64,000 nt of DNA, from the NCBI RefSeq assembly GCF_000613445.1, contig NZ_BAIZ01000016.1:1-64000 (forward strand), written 5' to 3'. Made by a program: the position numbers and the translations under genes. Under the pieces are notes generated by a model. The model saw nothing but the letters and a program-made list of their open reading frames with translations. It made no database searches and was not told the DNA's origin. Of the stretch, positions 58,397-64,000 are shown in pieces. How positions within the stretch are numbered: the first letter of the stretch is position 1; every line of letters begins with the position of its first letter. The DNA comes from Hoylesella shahii DSM 15611 = JCM 12083. Its GTDB lineage: Bacteria > Bacteroidota > Bacteroidia > Bacteroidales > Bacteroidaceae.

Positions 58397-61300
58397 AGAA
58401 ATTTTTACTTTTTATCGCAATGGCCTTTGTTGGGCTTGCGCAAGCTCAAACAAAAGACGCAAAACAATTGCGCATCTACCTCAATCCTGGGCATGGGTGC
58501 TACGGACCTAACGACCGTCCGCTGCCCACCATACCTTATCCCAACTTGCCTGAAACAGGAAGACCTGGGAAAAACGGATTCTATGAGTCGACCACTGTCT
58601 TGATGAGAACCCTACCCATGGTAGACAAACTGGTGAAGATGGGTGTGAAACGCGAGAACATTATGCTCTCAAGAACCGACAACGGCCCCTATCCTTACGT
58701 TGAGGGCAATGCCGAAAACAAAAAGTTCGACCGCGCTTTGTCTGAAATTTGCGAAGAGGTAGACGCCAACAACATGGACTTCTTTATCTCGGTGCACTCT
58801 AATGCTGCCACCGATGGGGGCAACACCAATTATCCCCTCATTCTTTATAGGGGGCGTGATGGCGAAAATGGCGACTTGGTTGCTGGAAGCGAGACATGGC
58901 CATGAAGATGTGGGAACCGCATTACATGGACGAACTTGACCCGCAAAGCTTTTACAGCAGAACCAATGTTAATGTTAGGGGCGACATCTCTTTTTATGGT
59001 AGCTCGGCCGTGCGCAAAGGCACACATGGCGACTACGAAGGCTATCTGGGCGTTTTAAAGCATGGTGTGCCTGGTTTTCTTATCGAAGGCTATTTCCATA
59101 CTTATCAGCCCGCACGCCATCGTGCGCTCAATGCCGACTACTGCAAGCAGGATGCTATAAGAATGACACGTGGATTGGCGCAAATATTTAATCTTCAACC
59201 CGAAACCACTGGCTATATCATGGGCACTGTGAAAGATCTTCACCAGCTTATTGTTAACCCTTTGTTTCATTATGCGCCACGCACCAACGACCAATGGATG
59301 CCACTCAACGGGGCAAAGGTTACGCTCTTTAAGGGCGATAAAGCGCTGAAAAGCTATCAGGTTGATACGCTTTACAATGGCATCTTTGTGTTCGAAGACC
59401 TCGAACCAGGCGAATACTCCGTGCGTGCAACGCTCGATGGCTACAAGCCCCAAGGCAATTTTACTGCCGATGCCACATCCACCGAGTACCAAAAGCTTGT
59501 GGCACAGAGTATGGATAAACTGGTGGTAAAGGCCAATCAAACGGCTTATACCAAGCTCTATCTTGAGGCCGTTGGCTTCGAACCGCCTAAACAAAACTTC
59601 AAAAACTATCCCGACCCCGTGCAACCGGCTTACTTAACCATGCCCGAGGCCCTGAATATGAAGACCGAAGAGGCTGTTACCTTGAAGCTAAAGGGGGTGG
59701 TGAAACGGGCCATCTGTCGCGAAGGTAAAACGGTGATTTTGACCGACGACAACGGTACGCCCCAACTTTATCTGGTGAACAACGCCACTAAGAAAATTGA
59801 AAAACAAATCAGCACCAACGGACTGCCTGCTGCCGAAACCGATAATAAGGGCTTCCACAGTCGTTTGAACGACATCGCTTTTACTGCCGACGGACAGTTG
59901 GTGGGCGTAAACAGTGTGCAATGCCAGTTCAGCGATGAACAAGTGGATGTGGATGAGGGGTATAAGCGTGGCACTCTGCGCATTTTTAAATGGCAAGACA
60001 TGGATGCCAACCCCACTGAATGGCTCACAACGCAAAGCTCGGTTAACTTCTATAACGCCGATATGGGTAAAACGGTGGCTGTGAGTGGTGCTGCTAAAAG
60101 CTGTAAGGTGATTGTTGGCGCCACCAATGCCAACGGTGTGGCTAAGGGTATCAGAAACTTGGTGCTCTACGTTGAAAACAACACCATCACTGCTTCGCTC
60201 TTTACTGAGAAAACATTCAATGCCAGCAGCAATCTCACCGAGGTGAAGTTGGGCAAAGATTATAAGCTGTCGGCATCGCCCTTTGGCGACGAACAATGGG
60301 TGGTTGATGGCAATGTTACGCCTCCTATGGAGTTCCAGCCTGCTCAATCTTCTAATGTGGATAGCAAAGTGTTGGGCCGCTTGCCTGCCAATATCTTAGG
60401 TGGCGAGGGCGAAGTGGCTGCTGCCTCGGGAGCTGTGTTCTTTAAATATGCCAAACACACACTCTTGGCCACGCCTTATCTCAAGGACGAAAAGGTGGCC
60501 GGACTGCGTCTGTTTGATGTTAGTGAGGGCTTGGAAAAGGCACAACTGATTAAAACCTCTTCCTTAGACCTTGCCTCGCCTCTGCAAAATGTTGGCTTCA
60601 TGGCTGCCACTGCCACCGTTAACGGAACCGACATCACCCTTACCCTTGTTGCCGATAGCGTGCTAACCAACTTTACCACTAAGGGCGTTGAACAGCTGCA
60701 GTAAAAGGTGTGTATGCCTACAACTTGCGTTTGGCCCAGACTGGCGAACGTTACACCTTCTCGTTTGATGCCAATGCGCAGCCCACAACGGCTAAACTGG
60801 TGTTTACCGATGCCAAAACGGGCACCGAAGTGGGACAATTGCCTCTTAACAATGTGATAGAAGGCCACAATAGTTTCGACTTTGCCACCGACCAACTGCC
60901 GGGTGCGCTTAAGCAAGAACTTAACTGGGCTGTGTGCCTCACTGGCAATCACATCGCTATGATTAACCGCATTAACCCCGAAGCGGCTACAACTGCCTAC
61001 AATCGCGCCACGGTGGCCATAGACAAGAGCACCGAAAGCGATTTCTTTGGACGTATCTACGTGGGCGAAAGCGATAAGAAAAAGGCCGAGGCTACGGGCG
61101 TTTACGTGTGCAATGCCAACGGCGTGCGCACCAATACCATGCCTTATAAAGGCGGACAAAACCTCACGGGCAACTACCGAATGAGTGTTGACGCCACTGG
61201 CAAACTTTATATTGCCGAATATAGCGATAACAATTCGGGCGTGTTTATTGCCAACCCGGCACAGATGGAGGGCAATTTCCAACAGTTCTTTATCGGACAA

Positions 61301-62129
61301 CGCAACGAAAAGGGACTTATCACCAACGATGGACAAAACGTTGGCTCGTCGGCTTCGATGGTGCTGGCCACTGGAAGTGGTGCCGATGCCAAACTATATG
61401 TGTGCCTCGAAGACTGAAGGCGGCCATTGGCGTGTATAACATTGGCCAGGCCGATGGTTCGGTGCTTACTTCGTGGAACAAAGAACCAAGCAAAATGCTA
61501 AAGGTGGCAGGACTAATCAACACCGACGACAACCTGGCTGCTGGTCCTGACGGAGGACTTTGGGTGGCACAGTTCCGCGGTGCAGGCAACAACACTAAGG
61601 GTGTGCCCTCGCTTATGTTTGTGGATAAGGATGGTAATTGCACCTTTAATTCGGGTAATCCCGATTGGGCCGACAATCTTAATGCTCGCGCCGGTCGGGT
61701 TTTGCTGTTAGCGACGATGGCAAAACGCTCGTGATATGCGATGGTAGCTATGCCTTGCAATTCTTTGATGTGGCATGGAACGGTTCTACACCCACGCTAA
61801 CCAAGAAATACAGCTACGAAGGCATTGGCGCAGAGGTATATCAGATGGCCTTCGACCCAGCTGGCAACTTAGTGTGCGCTGGTAAGCAAGTGTATGTGTT
61901 GAGCATTCCAACCGAGCTTAACCAAACAATTACACCAGCCAAACGCAGCTTAACAGTGAAGCGCCAAACCACAATGGGCGTGGAACAGCCTGCTGGCCGT
62001 AAGCGCGTGGTAAGCGTTAGCTATTACAATGCTGCCGGTATGCAGTCGGCACAGCCCTTCGAAGGGGTTAACATCGTTGTAACGAGGTATGCCGATGGCA
62101 CAAAGAAAACAGAGAAAGTTATTCGTTAA
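58393..62129 (+). CDS. Large N-acetylmuramoyl-L-alanine amidase with T9SS-like tail (four frameshifts)
   Basis: About 1,247 codons once single bases are restored near 58894, 60702, 61412 and 61703; each break lies inside continuous homology of the next frame. Signal peptide ([19 protein letters not shown]). The Amidase_3 domain has its zinc ligands in [14 protein letters not shown] and [29 protein letters not shown] completes it. A carboxypeptidase-like Ig domain follows ([38 protein letters not shown]), then a long beta-propeller-like region. The last 40 residues ([32 protein letters not shown]) resemble short T9SS signals of Prevotella. It should cut the sugar-peptide bond of peptidoglycan at the surface or outside the cell. 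Four breaks in one gene leave true decay possible. Confidence 0.85.
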
Positions 62130-62132
62130 TAA

Positions 62133-62312
62133 CCTCTAGAAGGTTATCAACAAACGCTTTGAAGGTTATTGATAGCACCTAGTAGGTAGATTGTATCGCC
62201 TTGTAGGTTATCAACAAACGCTTATAGGGTTATTGATAGTGCCTAGTAGGTAGATTGTATCGCCTAGAAAGTTGTTAATAACGCCTATGAGTCTGTTAAT
62301 ATCCTCTAGAAA
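62133..62312. repeat. 21-nt tandem array after the amidase gene
   Basis: Eight units of 20-24 nt, most 21, starting three bases after the amidase stop. Units include CCTAGTAGGTAGATTGTATC (twice, each followed by G), CTTTGAAGGTTATTGATAGC, CTTATAGGGTTATTGATAGT and CCTAGAAAGTTGTTAATAAC. A higher-order unit of about 64 nt occurs twice. Confidence 0.8.
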
Positions 62313-62406
62313 CTAATCATTGTCCCATCCCTGCTCCCTTTCGAGGGTGCATGGGGTGGGCTTTTTTGTGGCTAAAGTCAATTAGAGAATCGTTAAGACG
62401 ATAAAA

Positions 62407-63068
62407 ATATTTTACAAAACATGTTTTTGTGGCTGCTACATCTAGACAAACAATCCTCTCAAAACGTATGTAAAATGTGGCAAATAGGCGAAAGGGGCGG
62501 TGGGTTTTGCGCACTTGTTCACCCCGTTTTTTGCAATTTACTATGCTTTTGCCTTTCTTTTTGAAGAAAAACTGCCCCAATTTTGGGTTCGAAATGTTAT
62601 GAATATTCGGTTTAAAGCTTTGCAGATGTTCTGCATTTAGCACCAAAACGCATTGCAATATGCAGCAAAACGCAATGCTAACTCCTGCAAAACGCAATGC
62701 TAACTCCTACTAAATGCAATGCTAAGTGGTGCTAAACGCGGGGTGAAATGCAGCAAAACGCATGTTTTTATGCTGTAAGTAGTACACAAGAAATGTGCAC
62801 GAAACTTATAAATGGTTGCTAATAAGCGTTTTAGTAATTAGGAAAGGAAAACCGCTTAGTGACTTTTAGCGACGTGTTTAATTATGCAGCAATCCTCTAT
62901 TCAACGCCAAGAAATGGTATAATTTTGCGTTTTTATTGGTAATTATCAGTAAACCAGTGTGTTATAAACTTCAGAAATACGCACGAAAATACGCCCCATG
63001 CCAGGAATTTTCACAGCGGAGGCACTCAAAATGTTAAAGTTTGGTGTAAATATTTTACAATATTAGAG
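62407..63068 (-). repeat. Non-coding island D (copy 4 of a dispersed element)
   Basis: Read on the minus strand: CTCTAATATTGTAAAATATT at 63068; CTTTAACATTTTGAGTGCC at 63040; TGAAAATTCC; GTTTATAACACACTGGTT; the 22-nt array; GCTTTAAACCGAATATTCAT and GGGGCAGTTTTTCTTC; GCAAAAGCATAGTA; TGTTTTGTAAAATATT at 62422. These blocks match island C in order. It fills the space between the amidase gene and the CRISPR leader. A 126-codon ORF overlapping its end is not conserved in C. Confidence 0.78.
62631..62773 (-). repeat. 22-nt tandem array of island D
   Basis: On the minus strand six units: GCGTTTTGCTG/CATTTCACCCC, GCGTTTAGCAC/CACTTAGCATT, GCATTTAGTAG/GAGTTAGCATT, GCGTTTTGCAG/GAGTTAGCATT, GCGTTTTGCTG/CATATTGCAAT, GCGTTTTGGTG/CTAAATGCAGA. 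One unit more than island C. Confidence 0.82.
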
Positions 63069-63253
63069 GCGTTGTTTTTGTGCCACAGTGTGTCTATGAT
63101 TTAAGTTGCTCAATAGCTTATACACCCCGTTTTGTTGTTGAGTGACAGTTTTATTGCTGCAAAAACGCAGAGAAGTGTCTGTGAACAGCAGCTTAAGGCA
63201 ACTCTTACTCCATTGATATTTAACACGTTTTCTCGATATTTTAACATAATAAT

Positions 63254-63285
63254 TTTGTGCATTTCTGTAAAAAGTTATACCTTTG
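63254..63285 (+). promoter_or_regulatory. CRISPR leader promoter
   Basis: TTTG (63254-63257), 20 nt, TACCTTTG (63278-63285): a full Bacteroidetes -33/-7 match pointing at the array. The transcript should start near 63292, about 95 nt before the first repeat. Confidence 0.75.
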
Positions 63286-63322
63286 CATTCGCTAAAAAGG
63301 TACATAAAATTTGTTAAAATCA

Positions 63323-63357
63323 AGTCTTACGATGCACAATTTAGTCTTACAATGCAC
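63323..63357 (+). promoter_or_regulatory. Duplicated leader motif resembling the antisense repeat ends
   Basis: AGTCTTACGATGCAC (63323-63337) and AGTCTTACAATGCAC (63343-63357), 20 nt apart. The antisense strand of the CRISPR repeat begins GTCTTA and later has GATGCAC, so the motif looks like the two ends of the antisense repeat with the middle removed. Confidence 0.6.
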
Positions 63358-63385
63358 TTAAACAAAGCATTACCGTAGTTTTGCT

Positions 63386-64000
63386 GTACTAGTGCATCTT
63401 CCATTAAAACAAGGATTAAGACGAAACAAGTTCTGCTTTTGATGAAAAGAAAAGAGCAGTACTAGTGCATCTTCCATTAAAACAAGGATTAAGACCAATA
63501 GTAGCTATGCCAACACAAAGTGTAGGAAAGTACTAGTGCATCTTCCATTAAAACAAGGATTAAGACTTCTCTTGTTGTAAATTCTCGTTACAAACAGAAT
63601 TTGTACTAGTGCATCTTCCATTAAAACAAGGATTAAGACTTCTTGATGAGTTGTTCAATTACTTGTTTCTTTTCCATGTACTAGTGCATCTTCCATTAAA
63701 ACAAGGATTAAGACGTAGGACTGAATACGCATGTTACAATACTTGTGCCTGAGTACTAGTGCATCTTCCATTAAAACAAGGATTAAGACAAACGATAGTG
63801 TGTAACTATTTGCAGAGCCAAAGGCTGTACTAGTGCATCTTCCATTAAAACAAGGATTAAGACTAATAATAGCATCGTAATAAGTGCTATTATGAGCGTA
63901 CTAGTGCATCTTCCATTAAAACAAGGATTAAGACGAGATTTGTGGAGTCCAGTAGGTTTTCAACTGCATGTACTAGTGCATCTTCCATTAAAACAAGGAT
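63386..64000 (+). CRISPR. CRISPR array, 8 full repeats plus one cut by the window edge
   Basis: Repeat of 37 nt starting GTACTAGTGCATCTTCC and ending AACAAGGATTAAGAC. Starts: 63386, 63459, 63530, 63603, 63678, 63753, 63827, 63898, and 63970 (31 nt visible). All copies look identical. Eight spacers of 36, 34, 36, 38, 38, 37, 34 and 35 nt, all different. The 3' ATTAAGAC resembles the 8-nt crRNA handle of type I and III systems; with 37-nt repeats and 34-38-nt spacers, type III or I is likely. Leader and promoter on the left fix the direction. No cas gene is in the window; they may lie to the right. Confidence 0.97.

Noticed and set aside
62317..62697. 126-codon ORF overlapping the end of island D and part of its array
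   Set aside because: Not conserved in island C and runs through the tandem array.
63057..63068. TAATATTG in the island ends, resembling the nicking nonamer of rolling-circle replicons (TAATATTAC)
   Set aside because: Last bases differ, the flanking stem-loop is absent and no Rep gene is present.

Overview
The window comes from a Bacteroidales chromosome, most likely a Prevotella or close relative. The evidence is a SusC/SusD pair, type IX secretion (T9SS) C-terminal signals, a Bacteroidetes-type RHS core, the phosphoserine operon with a DUF1015 partner, the amidophosphoribosyltransferase-carA-carB block, an Ala/Glu/Lys-tailed ribosomal protein S16, and promoters of the TTTG-N20-TAnnTTTG type instead of sigma70 boxes. 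No tRNA, rRNA, phage or transposase gene was seen.

Layout. 1-7.6 kb: minus-strand toxin locus with a small T9SS-signal protein, a giant SpvB/RHS polymorphic toxin with a JAB-type tip, and a tightly linked immunity candidate. 7.6-9 kb: gene-free, with non-coding island A. 9-18 kb: GH109-like oxidoreductase, GHL10 hydrolase, YigZ-family protein, serC-serA-DUF1015 and a nitroreductase, all on the minus strand. 18-29 kb (plus strand): topoisomerase III, a lone TolC, then susC-susD and an F5/8-type lipoprotein. 29-30 kb: island B. 30-39 kb: housekeeping genes (ruvC, a metallo-beta-lactamase hydrolase, rsmG, rpsP, prmA), a LuxR-type regulator and several unknowns. 39-42 kb: a Tyr/Gly-rich exported protein and a FadL-like porin. 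42-43 kb: island C. 43-50 kb: carB, carA, purF and a Wza-like export lipoprotein (minus). 50-51 kb: a possible non-coding RNA. 51-56.5 kb: phosphodiesterase, DUF6155, TrmH-type methyltransferase, GH20 hexosaminidase. 57.5-62.1 kb: an exported beta-propeller overlapping a very large amidase with a T9SS-like tail. 62.1-64 kb: a 21-nt tandem array, island D, then a CRISPR leader and array that runs off the window.

Three things stand out. (1) Four gene-free islands of about 0.63-0.66 kb (A 8071-8710, B 29121-29752, C 41951-42582, D 62407-63068) are copies of one ORF-less element. Each has a TTTAACATTGTGAGTGCC-like motif at one end, TTGTAAAATATT-like motifs at both ends, and a central array of 22-nt units built from two 11-nt halves that put an A/T tract on each helical turn. 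I do not recognise this as a named element; it is my best candidate for an undescribed system. (2) The RHS toxin is preceded by a small protein joining a YD-type motif to a T9SS signal, and the toxin has a zinc-ribbon insert. (3) The CRISPR leader has a canonical Bacteroidetes promoter and a duplicated motif matching both ends of the antisense repeat.

Data quality: at least 14 frameshifts interrupt otherwise intact genes, including carB, ruvC and rsmG. Thirteen are restored by adding one base. This points to deletion-type sequencing errors, so broken genes are annotated at full length and the breaks noted. No alignments, folding or database searches could be run; all family calls are from motif recognition.
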